In this document: piece after piece, positions 9,018 through 18,204 of the stretch
Layout: each line of letters starts with the position of its first letter
Numbering within the stretch: the stretch's first letter is position 1
From: Thermobrachium celere DSM 8682
Lineage (GTDB): Bacteria > Bacillota > Clostridia > Clostridiales > Caloramatoraceae
Length of the DNA: 64,000 nt
Direction: 5' to 3'
NCBI RefSeq assembly: GCF_000430995.1
Contig: NZ_HF952018.1
Span: forward strand, 1,084,702-1,148,701
Translations under genes and position numbers: made by a program
The notes under the pieces: generated by a model
What the model was told of the DNA's origin: nothing
The model's database searches: none
The model's input: the letters and a program-made list of their open reading frames with translations, nothing else

Positions 9018-9671
9018 TTAATCCTCCTTTATTTTGGTGCTTAAAGCCACCCCATCTCCAACAGGAAGAATAACTGTTTCATAAATATTAGACTCAGATA
9101 ACTCCTTCAAATATTTTCTCATTCTCTTTACAATAGTTATTTTTCTTCTAATGAGTAATTCATTTGAACAAACCATTCCTCTAAACAGAACATTATCTGC
9201 AAAAACTATCCCATTTAACTTTAATAGTTTGCTTATTTTATTAAGCATTTCACTATAATGTCCCTTTGCTCCATCTATAAAGATCATATCAAACTTACCA
9301 TCTATTGTATCTAATACCTCTAAAGCATCACCTTTTATTACTTTAATGTTATCTTGTAGATTTGCTCTTTTTATATTCTCTAAAGCTAAAGCATACATTT
9401 TCTCATCTCTTTCAATAGTAACTATCTCACAATCATTGCCTACAGCCTTAGCCATCAAAATTGCTGAATATCCAATTGCTGTACCAACTTCAAGAATTCT
9501 TTTTATATTATTGGACTTAATTAAAACCTTTAAAAACTGTGCAACCTCTTTATGAACAATAGGGACATTGTTTTGCTCAGCATACTCTCTAAGAACTTTT
9601 AAAAATTCATCTTTTTCTATAATTAATTCTCTTATATATTCTTCAACATAATCATGTACTATATTGCTCAT
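9018..9671 (-). CDS. trmR: O-methyltransferase TrmR-like (tRNA 5-hydroxyuridine)
   Basis: SAM-dependent methyltransferase of the O-methyltransferase family 3. The start at 9671 is chosen because GGAGGA lies just upstream; a TTG further up overlaps that site. The SAM motif is EVGTAIGYSA near residue 65, the acidic residue is IERDEKM, and the metal site motif is DMIFIDGAKGHY near 130, followed by DNVLFRG. Gene order beside trhP and udk fits YrrM/TrmR, which converts tRNA ho5U to mo5U. General catechol-type O-methyltransferase activity is the alternative. Confidence 0.82.
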   Translation of the reverse strand: MSNIVHDYVEEYIRELIIEKDEFLKVLREYAEQNNVPIVHKEVAQFLKVLIKSNNIKRILEVGTAIGYSAILMAKAVGNDCEIVTIERDEKMYALALENIKRANLQDNIKVIKGDALEVLDTIDGKFDMIFIDGAKGHYSEMLNKISKLLKLNGIVFADNVLFRGMVCSNELLIRRKITIVKRMRKYLKELSESNIYETVILPVGDGVALSTKIKED

Positions 9672-9696
9672 AACTTCCTCCAAGCAGCTTAAATTT

Positions 9697-10707
9697 CTAC
9701 TTTTTCTTGTGTTTTTGTTTTAAAAACTCTTCATAGGAGTTTGTAAAATAATGACTGCCATCCCTTTTGTCTTCATTTACTAGAAAATATAAATAATCTA
9801 CATCTGCAGGATTTAAAGCTGCAATAATTGAATCTAACCCTGGGTTACAAATTGGTCCAATAGGAAGCCCTTTATTTTTATACGTATTATAGGGCGATTC
9901 AATTTTTAAATCTTCTAATGTTAATTTTTCCTTAGGAGTACCTAGTATATACTGTATAGTAGCACATGATTCAAGTTTTATGTCTTTTTTTAATCTATTA
10001 TAAAAAACAGCAGCTACTTTAGGCCTTTCTTCCTTTAATTTAGCTTCCCTCTCTACTATAGAAGCAATTATAATTATCTCATCAACGGTATAGCCATCTT
10101 TATTTACTTTACCTTTAATATTTTTAACGTAAATATCATTAAATCTCTTAAGCATTATATTAATAATATCATGTTCTGACATACCTTTTTTAAATTCATA
10201 TGTATCAGGGAAAAGATATCCCTCCAACCTTGAAGGTCTATCCTTAATCCCCTGTATAAATTCATACTCAAACTTACCTGTTTGAGCCTCCATAATAAAC
10301 CTGTCAACATCTTTTATAACATCTAATGCCTTTAATTTTTCTGCAATTTGTTTTACCGTATAACCCTCAGGAATAGTCACCATAATAATATTTTTATCTG
10401 TTTCACCTGAATTTATCATTTCAAAAATCCTTTTTAATGGCATTGTTTGATTAAATTCATAGACACCAACATTTAACTTTATTTTATTTATCATAAAATA
10501 ATACTTTGTAAAAATATAACTTCTTACTAGTCCCTTTCTCTTTAAGCTTCTTGCCACAAAATCTACATCTGCTTTTGTACCTATTCTAAAGTCTACTCCT
10601 TTATTATTAGTTTTAGAAATTGGTACATTGATTAAATAATAAACTCCACTTAATACCGCTGCCAAAACTATGAATGTTATAATAAGCAATTTTTTATTTT
10701 TTCCCAT
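9697..10707 (-). CDS. mltG: Endolytic transglycosylase MltG (YceG-like)
   Basis: Membrane-anchored murein hydrolase that cleaves nascent glycan strands and sets chain length. The 336 residues have one N-terminal membrane helix (LLIITFIVLAAVLSGVYYL), a LysM-like IPEGYTVKQIAEKL segment near 117, the catalytic Glu in IIASIVEREAK near 214, and the family tail SPYNTYKNKGLPIGPICNPG. It begins 15 bases after typA ends and heads the string mltG-trmR-trhP-udk. Confidence 0.93.
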   Translation of the reverse strand: MGKNKKLLIITFIVLAAVLSGVYYLINVPISKTNNKGVDFRIGTKADVDFVARSLKRKGLVRSYIFTKYYFMINKIKLNVGVYEFNQTMPLKRIFEMINSGETDKNIIMVTIPEGYTVKQIAEKLKALDVIKDVDRFIMEAQTGKFEYEFIQGIKDRPSRLEGYLFPDTYEFKKGMSEHDIINIMLKRFNDIYVKNIKGKVNKDGYTVDEIIIIASIVEREAKLKEERPKVAAVFYNRLKKDIKLESCATIQYILGTPKEKLTLEDLKIESPYNTYKNKGLPIGPICNPGLDSIIAALNPADVDYLYFLVNEDKRDGSHYFTNSYEEFLKQKHKKK

Positions 10708-10722
10708 ATACCCCTTTGCCTC

Positions 10723-12543
10723 CTATTGCTTCTTCTTTGCAGCTTCTCTCTTTCTTATAGTCGGGTCTAGTATTTTCTTTCTCATTCTTATGCTCTTTGG
10801 TGTAACCTCAATAAGTTCGTCTGATGAAATTAGTTCTATACACTTTTCTAAAGTTAATTCCATCGGTGGTGAAAGCCTTAAAGCCTCGTCTGATCCAGCT
10901 GCTCTCATGTTAGTAACGTGCTTCTTTTTACAAACATTAACATCTATATCTTCATTTCTTGAGCAAATACCTACAATCATTCCTTGATATACAGGTGTAC
11001 CAGGTGTTATAAATAATGTTCCTCTCTCCTGTGCATTGTAAAGGCCATATGTCACCGCTTCACCTGTTTCAAATGCAACTAGTGCACCTCTACTTCTCTC
11101 TTGTATATCACCTTTATAAGGTTCATAACCATAAAAAACATGATTCATAATTCCATTTCCCTTTGTATCAGTAAGGAACTCATTTCTATATCCTATCAAT
11201 CCTCTTGCTGGAATTTTAAATTCTAATCTTACATAACCATTTATTGCCGAAGTCATATTAACCATTTCAGCCTTCCTCGTTCCAAGCTTCTCCATAACTG
11301 CTCCCATATACTCTTCTGGAACATCAATTGTTAAATATTCGATAGGTTCATGTAAAACTCCATCAATCTCTTTATAAATTACCTGTGGTTTAGATACTTG
11401 GAACTCATATCCTTCTCTTCTCATTGTTTCTATTAAAATTGATAAATGTAATTCACCTCTACCTGAAACTTCATAAGCATCAGGTGAATCTGTTTCTTTA
11501 ACCCTTAAAGCAACATTTGTTTCTAATTCTCTAAACAACCTATCTCTCAAATGTCTTGTTGTTACATATTCACCCTCTTTACCTGCAAATGGGCTGTCAT
11601 TTACACTAAAAGTCATAGAAAGAGTTGGTTCATCTATCTGTACAAATGGTAATGCTTCTATATTTTCAATATCTGATATTGTTTCTCCTATGTTTATATC
11701 ACTAATACCAGCAACTGCAACTATATCTCCAACTTGACCTTCTTCAATTTCCTCTCTTTTTAAACCATTAAATGTATATAAAGTAACTACCTTAGCATTT
11801 CTTACATTTCCATCTCTGTCAACTACTGCTACTTGTTGATTTTTTCTTATTTTACCTCTATAAATTTTACCTACAGCAATTCTACCTACATAATCATTTG
11901 AATCTATAGTTGTTACTAGCATCTGAAGTGATCCATTAATATCTCCATCTGGCGAAGGAATATTTTCTATTATTGTCTCAAAAAGAGGCTTAAGATTATT
12001 TGAATCTTCTTCTAGTGAATACTTTGCTATTCCTTCCTTTGCCGAACAATAAACTACTGGAAACTCAAGCTGCTCATCATCAGCTCCAAGTTCAATAAAA
12101 AGATCTAATACTTCATCTACAACCTCTATTGGTCTTGCATCAGGTCTATCAATTTTATTAACAACAACTATCGGCTTTAACTTTAACTCAAGAGCCTTTC
12201 TTAAAACAAATCTAGTTTGAGGCATTACGCCTTCAAAGGCATCTACTAGTAGAAGAACACCATCTACCATTTTTAAAACTCTTTCAACTTCTCCACCAAA
12301 ATCTGCGTGTCCTGGTGTATCTACTATATTTATCTTTATGTCATTGTAAAATACTGACGTATTTTTGGCAAGTATAGTTATTCCTCTTTCCCTTTCTAAG
12401 TCATTTGAATCCATTATTCTTTCTTCAACCTTTTCATTGCTTCTAAATATACCACTCTGCTTTAACATTGCATCTACTAATGTAGTTTTTCCATGATCTA
12501 CGTGTGCAATAATTGCTACGTTTCTTATATTAATATTGTTCAT
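10723..12543 (-). CDS. typA: Translational GTPase TypA/BipA
   Basis: Ribosome-binding GTPase related to EF-G, involved in 50S assembly and stress adaptation. The 606 residues show G1 [10 protein letters not shown], switch [17 protein letters not shown]4 [12 protein letters not shown] and the TypA-specific domain with [18 protein letters not shown]. The C-terminal domain reads [17 protein letters not shown] strong promoter (12606-12634) lies in the gap to queT, with a hairpin just downstream of it. Confidence 0.96.
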   Translation of the reverse strand: MNNINIRNVAIIAHVDHGKTTLVDAMLKQSGIFRSNEKVEERIMDSNDLERERGITILAKNTSVFYNDIKINIVDTPGHADFGGEVERVLKMVDGVLLLVDAFEGVMPQTRFVLRKALELKLKPIVVVNKIDRPDARPIEVVDEVLDLFIELGADDEQLEFPVVYCSAKEGIAKYSLEEDSNNLKPLFETIIENIPSPDGDINGSLQMLVTTIDSNDYVGRIAVGKIYRGKIRKNQQVAVVDRDGNVRNAKVVTLYTFNGLKREEIEEGQVGDIVAVAGISDINIGETISDIENIEALPFVQIDEPTLSMTFSVNDSPFAGKEGEYVTTRHLRDRLFRELETNVALRVKETDSPDAYEVSGRGELHLSILIETMRREGYEFQVSKPQVIYKEIDGVLHEPIEYLTIDVPEEYMGAVMEKLGTRKAEMVNMTSAINGYVRLEFKIPARGLIGYRNEFLTDTKGNGIMNHVFYGYEPYKGDIQERSRGALVAFETGEAVTYGLYNAQERGTLFITPGTPVYQGMIVGICSRNEDIDVNVCKKKHVTNMRAAGSDEALRLSPPMELTLEKCIELISSDELIEVTPKSIRMRKKILDPTIRKREAAKKKQ

Positions 12544-12561
12544 TCATGTCCCTCCATAACA

Positions 12562-12593
12562 AAAAATAATAGGATATCATAATGATATCCTAT
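12562..12593 (-). terminator. Hairpin and T-run between queT and typA
   Basis: A perfect 12-base stem (ATAGGATATCAT with ATGATATCCTAT) with a one-base centre is followed on the minus strand by TATTTTTTG. It would end the queT transcript. It also lies only about 12 bases after the -10 of the typA promoter, so the typA transcript would begin with this hairpin. Confidence 0.7.
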
Positions 12594-12605
12594 ATAATCA
12601 TAATT

Positions 12606-12634
12606 ATTTTACGCAAAATATATATACTTGTCAA
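12606..12634 (-). promoter_or_regulatory. Sigma-A promoter for typA
   Basis: TTGACA (12634-12629), a 17-base spacer and TAAAAT (12611-12606) on the minus strand. The -35 overlaps the last codons of queT. Confidence 0.7.
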
Positions 12635-13098
12635 CGTATGTGTTTTTTTGTCAAAACCTCTAGAGCAGTTGCTAAAATAACTCCTAATATACCCGCTGAA
12701 ACAAACTCTCCAAATCCAATAGTACCTACTGTTGCAATATATGGTGTATTAGAAATTTTACTAACCCATATTGGAATTATTAATGCATTTAATAAGATTG
12801 GAGGCAATACTCCTAAATATTTATTAGGCATTTTTGAAGTTAAATATGCTGCAACTAATGTTGTCAAACTACCAAAAACAATATCTTGTAAACCAAAACC
12901 ACCAAATATATTAGAAAACATACAACCTATAAACAACCCTGGAATTGCTGCTGATTCATATAAAGGTAAAATAGTTAAAGCTTCAGAAATTCTAAATTGT
13001 ATTGGGCCATATGAAAAACTAGCAAAAGGCATTGTAAGAGCCACATAAATTGCCGCAATAAGCCCAGCTTTAACATAATAAATAGTTGGTTTTTTCAT
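12631..13098 (-). CDS. queT: QueT-family transporter, probable queuosine-precursor S component
   Basis: Small membrane protein of 155 residues in the QueT family of ECF-type substrate-binding components, which take up queuosine precursors such as preQ1. The sequence shows the family patterns AIYVALTMPFASFSYGPIQFR and ISEALTILPL, a central FSNIFGGFGLQDI motif and several hydrophobic helices. No preQ1 riboswitch is visible, because only 15 bases separate it from ylbF, with which it is probably co-transcribed. It would use a general ECF energising module encoded elsewhere. Confidence 0.85.
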   Translation of the reverse strand: MKKPTIYYVKAGLIAAIYVALTMPFASFSYGPIQFRISEALTILPLYESAAIPGLFIGCMFSNIFGGFGLQDIVFGSLTTLVAAYLTSKMPNKYLGVLPPILLNALIIPIWVSKISNTPYIATVGTIGFGEFVSAGILGVILATALEVLTKKHIR

Positions 13099-13113
13099 TT
13101 TAATTCCCCCATT

Positions 13114-13458
13114 TCACAGATTGGGATTAAAATCAATTTCAATTGCATCACCTAAAATCTTTATTATATCTTGCCATAAAATCGAAAATCTTCTTTCAGC
13201 TTCTAAATACTGCCTTATATCATTATTAAATTGAATTATACTGTATAAATTATTAATTGCATCTAGCTCCTCTTTTGATACTTGGATACCCTGTAATTGT
13301 TTTGAATAAACTTCTAGTTCCTTTTTTCTCAAATCTTCAACAATCTTTTTATTTTCCTCATTTTGTTTTATCTTTTCTACCATTTTTTTATACTCTAAAA
13401 CTTCAGGAGAATTTTTTAAAAGTCTAGCTAACTCATGTGCTTTGTCGTAGATATTCAT
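13114..13458 (-). CDS. ylbF: YlbF-family RNA-processing cofactor
   Basis: All-helical protein of 114 residues in the YlbF/YmcA (Com_YlbF) family. In B. subtilis the Y-complex of YlbF, YmcA and YaaT stimulates RNase Y and affects competence, biofilm and sporulation. The sequence is mostly charged helices (KMVEKIKQNEENKKIVEDLR), with no membrane segment or catalytic motif. It follows rnj by 16 bases, which places two RNA-turnover factors in one operon. Confidence 0.8.
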   Translation of the reverse strand: MNIYDKAHELARLLKNSPEVLEYKKMVEKIKQNEENKKIVEDLRKKELEVYSKQLQGIQVSKEELDAINNLYSIIQFNNDIRQYLEAERRFSILWQDIIKILGDAIEIDFNPNL

Positions 13459-13474
13459 AAAAACCCCCCCTTTT

Positions 13475-15139
13475 TTATATTTCCATAATTATTGGTAATA
13501 TCATTGGATTTCTCTTAGTTTTTTCATATAAGTATGCCTTCAATTCATCCTTAATGCTTGATTTAATTGTTGCCCAATCCTTTATCTGCTTTGATAGACA
13601 TTCATCCAATACCTTTTTAACAATCTTCTTTGACTCCTCAATTAAATCCTCTGATTCTCTAACATACACAAAACCTCTTGATATTATATCAGGCCCTGCT
13701 ATTACCTTTCCTGATTCTCTTTCTATAGTTACTACAACAGTTAATATACCATCTTGAGATAGATGTTTTCTATCTCTTAAAACAATATTTCCAACATCAC
13801 CTACACCAAGTCCATCTACAAGAACTTGGCCTGCAGTTACATTACCATTTATTCTAGCACCATCATGGGTTATTTCTAAAACTTGACCAATATCAGTTAT
13901 GAATATATTATCCTCATCCATACCTAATTTTTGTGCTAAAAGCGAATGTTGTTTTAAATGTCTATATTCGCCATGTACTGGCATAAAATATTTTGGTTTA
14001 ATAAGTGTATGAATTAATTTCAATTCCTCTTGGCAAGCATGTCCTGAAACATGTATATCAGCAAGTGACTCATAAACTACATTTGCTCCTTTTTTAAACA
14101 ATTGATTTATAACCCTAGAAATGAATTTTTCATTTCCTGGTATTGGGGTTGCAGATATAATAACAAGGTCTCCTCTTTGAATTTCAACTTTTTTATGTTC
14201 TGAAACTGACATTCTTGCAAGTGCTGACATTGGCTCTCCTTGGCTTCCTGTTGTAATGATTACTATCTTATGGTCTGGATATTTATTGATATCGTCTATA
14301 CTTATAAATAGGCCTTCAGGTATTTTTAAATATCCTAAATTTGAAGCCACCTCAACAATGTTTTCAACGCTTCTTCCTGATATCGCTACTTTTCTTTTGT
14401 ACTTTACAGCAGCATCTATAATTTGCTGAATTCTATGTATATTTGAAGCAAATGTAGCTACAATAATTCTTCCTCTTGTTTCATTAAATATTTTTTGGAA
14501 AGTATCTCCTACTGTTCTCTCTGACATTGTGTAACCTTGTCTCTCAACGTTTGTACTATCTGCTAATAAAAGAACAACTCCCTGTCTTCCAAGTTCAGCT
14601 AACCTTGCAAAATCCATTACAACACCATCTATAGGTGTATAATCAACTTTAAAGTCTCCTGTATGCAATATAATTCCTAATGGTGTATGTATTGCTAAAG
14701 AACAGGAATCTGCAATGCTGTGGCTATTTTTAATAAACTCAACACTTAAATCTCCAAAAGTTACTACATCATTATAGTTTACAACTTTAAGAGTACAATC
14801 ACTTAAAATTCCATGTTCCTTCAACTTAGTTTCAACGATTCCTAAAGTTAAACGTGTTCCATATACTGGAACATTTAACTGTTTTAGAACATATGGTAAC
14901 GCTCCAATATGGTCCTCATGACCATGGGTTAATACTATTCCTTTAACCTTATTTTTATTTTTTAGTAGATATGATATATCTGGAATTACTATATCTATCC
15001 CAAACATCTCCTCTTCAGGAAACATTAATCCGCAATCTATCACTATTATTTCATTCTTGTATTCAATCACGGTCATATTTTTTCCAATTTCATTAACTCC
15101 GCCAAGCGGTATAACCTTTACCTTTTCTTTTCTTGTCAA
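13475..15139 (-). CDS. rnj: Ribonuclease J
   Basis: Metallo-beta-lactamase/beta-CASP ribonuclease with 5'-3' exonuclease and endonuclease activity in mRNA decay. The 554 residues contain the zinc motif THGHEDHIG near residue 73, HTGDFKVD near 163 and the beta-CASP region with SGRSVENI and SGHACQEE. The C-terminal domain (about 450-554) matches the usual RNase J length. It heads an operon with ylbF and queT, with a promoter at 15188-15217. Confidence 0.95.
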   Translation of the reverse strand: MTRKEKVKVIPLGGVNEIGKNMTVIEYKNEIIVIDCGLMFPEEEMFGIDIVIPDISYLLKNKNKVKGIVLTHGHEDHIGALPYVLKQLNVPVYGTRLTLGIVETKLKEHGILSDCTLKVVNYNDVVTFGDLSVEFIKNSHSIADSCSLAIHTPLGIILHTGDFKVDYTPIDGVVMDFARLAELGRQGVVLLLADSTNVERQGYTMSERTVGDTFQKIFNETRGRIIVATFASNIHRIQQIIDAAVKYKRKVAISGRSVENIVEVASNLGYLKIPEGLFISIDDINKYPDHKIVIITTGSQGEPMSALARMSVSEHKKVEIQRGDLVIISATPIPGNEKFISRVINQLFKKGANVVYESLADIHVSGHACQEELKLIHTLIKPKYFMPVHGEYRHLKQHSLLAQKLGMDEDNIFITDIGQVLEITHDGARINGNVTAGQVLVDGLGVGDVGNIVLRDRKHLSQDGILTVVVTIERESGKVIAGPDIISRGFVYVRESEDLIEESKKIVKKVLDECLSKQIKDWATIKSSIKDELKAYLYEKTKRNPMILPIIMEI

Positions 15140-15187
15140 TCACTTTCCCTCCTTTTCTTAATATAACCGAACATTACCAATAATGCT

Positions 15188-15217
15188 ATTATACTTTATA
15201 TTAATTACAAATATCAA
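15188..15217 (-). promoter_or_regulatory. Probable sigma-A promoter for rnj
   Basis: TTGATA (15217-15212), an 18-base spacer and TATAAT (15193-15188) on the minus strand, about 50 bases upstream of the rnj start. Confidence 0.5.
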
Positions 15218-15279
15218 CACAATAGGTTATTCTTTTTTTATTTTTTACATTATTATTAAAAAGAATACTTTCATAATGT

Positions 15280-15304
15280 AAAAAAAGGCAGATTTTACTG
15301 CCTT
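15280..15304 (-). terminator. Terminator at the end of fur
   Basis: A 7-base stem (AAGGCAG with CTGCCTT) overlaps the fur stop codon and is followed on the minus strand by a run of seven Ts. Confidence 0.75.
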
Positions 15305-15747
15305 AAGTTCTTTCTACATTCGCTACAATATCCATAGAACTTTACGCTGTGGTCATTTATCTTAAAATTATACTTTTCTTCTATCTTCTGTTCCAATACT
15401 TCAAGTAAGTCATCCTCAACTTCTTCTACTCTTCCACAGCCTTTACATACTAAATGATGATGTTGATGATCTTCCTCATCTCTCACTAACTCATATCTAT
15501 TGCAACCATCATCAAAGTTCATTTTACATATCACACCCATTTTTTCTAGCAAGTTTAATGTTCTATATACTGTAGCTAAACCAATGTCTGGGCAGTCTTG
15601 TTTAACTATATCATATATTTCCTCTGATGATAAATGTTTACCTTCATTTTCCATAATAACATTAAGAACTGCTCTCCTCTGCGGTGTTAATTTATATCCT
15701 TTATTTTTTAAAGATTGCTTCAATTTTTCTGCATCTTCTTTAAACAT
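15295..15747 (-). CDS. fur: Fur-family ferric uptake regulator
   Basis: DNA-binding metalloregulator of 150 residues. The start is placed at 15747, six bases after GAGGTG; the longer frame starts with a GTG inside that site. The winged helix spans about residues 1-85 (TPQRRAVLNVIMENEGKHLSSEEIY and GLATVYRTLNLLEKMG). The metal region reads HQHHHLVCKGCGR, and a second CxxC (CSEC) near the C-terminus completes the structural zinc site. PerR or Zur cannot be excluded by sequence alone. It lies just after feoA-feoB, whose promoter carries Fur-box-like palindromes, and this favours Fur. Confidence 0.85.
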   Translation of the reverse strand: MFKEDAEKLKQSLKNKGYKLTPQRRAVLNVIMENEGKHLSSEEIYDIVKQDCPDIGLATVYRTLNLLEKMGVICKMNFDDGCNRYELVRDEEDHQHHHLVCKGCGRVEEVEDDLLEVLEQKIEEKYNFKINDHSVKFYGYCSECRKNLRQ

Positions 15748-15848
15748 AAATAGCACCTCAGCTTCTAATATATGTTAATTTGAGTGTACACTGTATTTTA
15801 TTCATTGTCAAGTGAAAAGCAATTGAAAAAAGTATTAAGCTACTATTA

Positions 15849-15894
15849 ATAATCCCCATGAGTAGATTAAATATAAATCTACCATGGGGATTAT
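15849..15894 (-). terminator. Hairpin after the feo operon
   Basis: A long nested stem: 15849-15860 pairs with 15883-15894 (ATAATCCCCATG) and, after one bulged base, 15862-15868 pairs with 15876-15882. It follows the zinc-ribbon gene on the minus strand. There is no strong T-run, so termination is likely but not certain. The rest of 15757-15920 shows nothing else. Confidence 0.55.
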
Positions 15895-15920
15895 CATTTA
15901 AAAGTTATAATTTTATACCA

Positions 15921-16052
15921 CTATTTTTTATTTATCTTACACTTTAAACAATTACCAGAACACTTTAAACAAGAGTTTAATTCCGTTCTACATCTAGGAC
16001 AAACTGTTGAATTTTTTACTAACATACCACATGTAGGACATTTAATTTCCAT
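15921..16052 (-). CDS. Small cysteine-rich zinc-ribbon protein of the feo operon
   Basis: A 43-residue ORF with ATG at 16052 and AAGGAG at the usual spacing. It begins MEIKCPTCGML, continues with CPRC near residue 18 and has four further cysteines (CLKCSGNCLKC), then ends with a lysine tail. Two CxxC pairs suit a zinc ribbon, and the extra cysteines suit a second metal or iron-sulphur site. It starts 12 bases after feoB and is followed by a hairpin, so it is the third gene of feoA-feoB. A FeoC-like accessory or metal-sensing role is a guess. Confidence 0.75.
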   Translation of the reverse strand: MEIKCPTCGMLVKNSTVCPRCRTELNSCLKCSGNCLKCKINKK

Positions 16053-16064
16053 TTAATCATCTCC

Positions 16065-17906
16065 TTATACAATTAAAAAAGCAAGTATTCCACCCACTAA
16101 AAATGCAAGTATAAAACTACCTAGCCATATTAAACCTGCTTCCTTTTTTGAACGTTCTTTAAAAATTACTATAATTGACGCTATACATGGAACAAATAAT
16201 GTAATCGTTACTAATGCTACAACTGTTTGTTCTGGTGTTAAACTTAATTCTGTTAGCCCTGCTGCACCAAAATCTCTCCTTATTATTCCCATAATAAAAG
16301 CATTGGCTGTCTCTTTTGGAAGTCTAAGTACCGATTCCGTAATTGGCTTAAACAAATCTTGAATTTTATAAAGAATATCTGTTTCCTCAAGCAAAGTTAT
16401 TATTAAAGCACCCAATGCAAACAAGGGTGTTGCTTCCTTTAAAAACATTATTGTCTTTGTCCATGTCTTTTTTAATACATTAGTTAGTTTAGGCAATCTC
16501 ATAGGTGGAAGATCTATAAATAATTCAGAAGATTCACCAGGTAATATTCTATTTAATATTGTTCCTGTCAAAGCAAAGACTATTATTATTGTAAATGAAT
16601 ATATCAATATATATTTTGTTCCAAGTGGTGCTATCATACCTGCTATTACTCCAAGCTGTGCTGAACAAGGAATAGTAAAACCTAAAAGTATGGTAGCAAT
16701 TATTTTCTCCCTCTTTGTACCTAAAAGTCTTGTTGTAATTGTTGCCATAGTAATACAACCAAAACCTAGAATTATAGGTATTATGGCTCGTCCATTTAAT
16801 CCAAAAAAGGATAGCACTCTATCTACCAATGCAGCAATTCTAGGGAGATAACCTGAATCCTCCATAAGTGACATAAAGAAATAAAACGCTATAACAAGTG
16901 GTGTTAATAACCCTATTACATATGTTGGTGTTAAAGTTAAAATCCCAAATTCACCCACAAGTAATCTATATAATAGAGATTCTTCTGCAAAAAACTTAGC
17001 TGTTAAATGTCTTATAAATGGCTCATAATATCCTGCCATTATTTTTTCTTCAGTAAAACCAACCACATCTCCCGCAACCCAAACACCAATTACTTTAAAT
17101 ATTAAATACAGTACCATAATTAAAATTGGTATGCCTGTTAAAGGATTTAAAGTTAGTGTACTAATTTTTTGTCTTATCCTATTTCCCTTCCCCTCTTTTA
17201 TTATTACAGATTCAGCTATTTTATCTACTTTCTCTCTTCTTAATCTATATATCTCTTCTCTTTTACCTAAAGTTTTTATATTTAATCTTTCTGAAATTGT
17301 CTCATCATCCTCAAGTAACATTAAAGCTTCACTTTGATATTCTACTTTGTTATTAAATTCCTTTAGGTACTCTTTAATTTTAGCATCAATATTTCCAACC
17401 CTAGCATTTTTTATATTCTCTTTTACTTCTTCTAAACCTTTACCCTTAACCGCAACTGTTGGTATAACAGGAACTCCTAGTAGTTCACTTAGCTTATTTA
17501 TATCAATTTTAATTCCATTTCTTTCCACGTCATCCATCATGTTTAAGGCAACAATAACAGGTTTACCCATATCAATAATTTGTAGAGTAAGGAATAAGTC
17601 CCTTTCAAGATGAAGAGCATCAACAACATTCAAAATTACATCTCCATAAAGGATTACATCTCTTGCAACCCTTTCCTCATCATTAAATGATGATACACCA
17701 TATACACCAGGAGTATCTAGAACAACATAATCCTGATACTTCCCATGAGATATATCTACTGTTGTACCAGGAAAGTTTGATACATCAACATACATTCCTG
17801 TTAAAGCATTAAAAAATACTGACTTACCTACGTTAGGATTACCAGCTAGTACCAACTTTTTATATCCCTTTGGTATTTCTATGTTTAAACCTCTACAACA
17901 TTCCAT
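16065..17906 (-). CDS. feoB: Ferrous iron transporter FeoB
   Basis: Fe2+ importer with an N-terminal G-protein domain and a polytopic membrane domain, 613 residues. G1 is AGNPNVGKSVFFN near residue 22, G2/G3 are FPGTTVD and VVLDTPGVYG, and G4 is NMMDD. The membrane half has two Gate-type repeats (LTPTYVIGLLTPLV, RAIIPIILGFGC and RDFGAAGL). Its ATG overlaps the feoA stop by one base. Expression should follow the Fur-controlled promoter upstream of feoA. Confidence 0.96.
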   Translation of the reverse strand: MECCRGLNIEIPKGYKKLVLAGNPNVGKSVFFNALTGMYVDVSNFPGTTVDISHGKYQDYVVLDTPGVYGVSSFNDEERVARDVILYGDVILNVVDALHLERDLFLTLQIIDMGKPVIVALNMMDDVERNGIKIDINKLSELLGVPVIPTVAVKGKGLEEVKENIKNARVGNIDAKIKEYLKEFNNKVEYQSEALMLLEDDETISERLNIKTLGKREEIYRLRREKVDKIAESVIIKEGKGNRIRQKISTLTLNPLTGIPILIMVLYLIFKVIGVWVAGDVVGFTEEKIMAGYYEPFIRHLTAKFFAEESLLYRLLVGEFGILTLTPTYVIGLLTPLVIAFYFFMSLMEDSGYLPRIAALVDRVLSFFGLNGRAIIPIILGFGCITMATITTRLLGTKREKIIATILLGFTIPCSAQLGVIAGMIAPLGTKYILIYSFTIIIVFALTGTILNRILPGESSELFIDLPPMRLPKLTNVLKKTWTKTIMFLKEATPLFALGALIITLLEETDILYKIQDLFKPITESVLRLPKETANAFIMGIIRRDFGAAGLTELSLTPEQTVVALVTITLFVPCIASIIVIFKERSKKEAGLIWLGSFILAFLVGGILAFLIV

Positions 17907-18136
17907 TATGCACCCTCCTTAATAATGTCAATTTCTATCTTTTTAGCTAAAGTTCTTCCTACAGCTATCTCCTGCATTCTATTACTTAAAATAATTGGGC
18001 CAAATGGGATTTTTAAAGCACAATCAATTTTTGCTCCTTCATATATTCCTAATCTTATAGCCTGAACCTTTATTTTATCATCGTTTATCTTTTTTATATA
18101 AATCTTTTGTCCTTTTTTTGCCATATCTAATGTCAT
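17906..18136 (-). CDS. feoA: Ferrous iron transport accessory protein FeoA
   Basis: Small cytosolic SH3-like protein, 76 residues, that assists FeoB. The sequence has the usual RLGIYEGAKIDCALKIPFGP core and a C-terminal GRTLAKKI strand. ATG at 18136 follows GGAGATGAGGG. It is translationally coupled to feoB and lies directly behind the Fur-box promoter. Confidence 0.93.
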   Translation of the reverse strand: MTLDMAKKGQKIYIKKINDDKIKVQAIRLGIYEGAKIDCALKIPFGPIILSNRMQEIAVGRTLAKKIEIDIIKEGA

Positions 18137-18155
18137 ACCCTCATCTCCCTGTAAT

Positions 18156-18204
18156 TGAAATTCATTTTCAATTATATTATAGTATTATTGATAATGATTG
18201 TCAA
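18156..18204 (-). promoter_or_regulatory. Consensus promoter with two Fur-box-like palindromes upstream of feoA
   Basis: On the minus strand TTGACA (18204-18199), a 17-base spacer and TATAAT (18181-18176) form a perfect sigma-A promoter. A 7-1-7 palindrome at 18189-18203 (TGATAATGATTGTCA, one mismatch in the arms) covers the -35 and spacer. A weaker 7-1-7 palindrome (18156-18170, TGAAATTCATTTTCA) lies at the expected start of transcription. Both placements would allow repression by iron-loaded Fur. Confidence 0.75.

Noticed and set aside
12540-13113. A preQ1 riboswitch for queT
   Set aside because: The gap upstream of queT is 15 bases, too short, and nothing like the preQ1 aptamer was seen before rnj.
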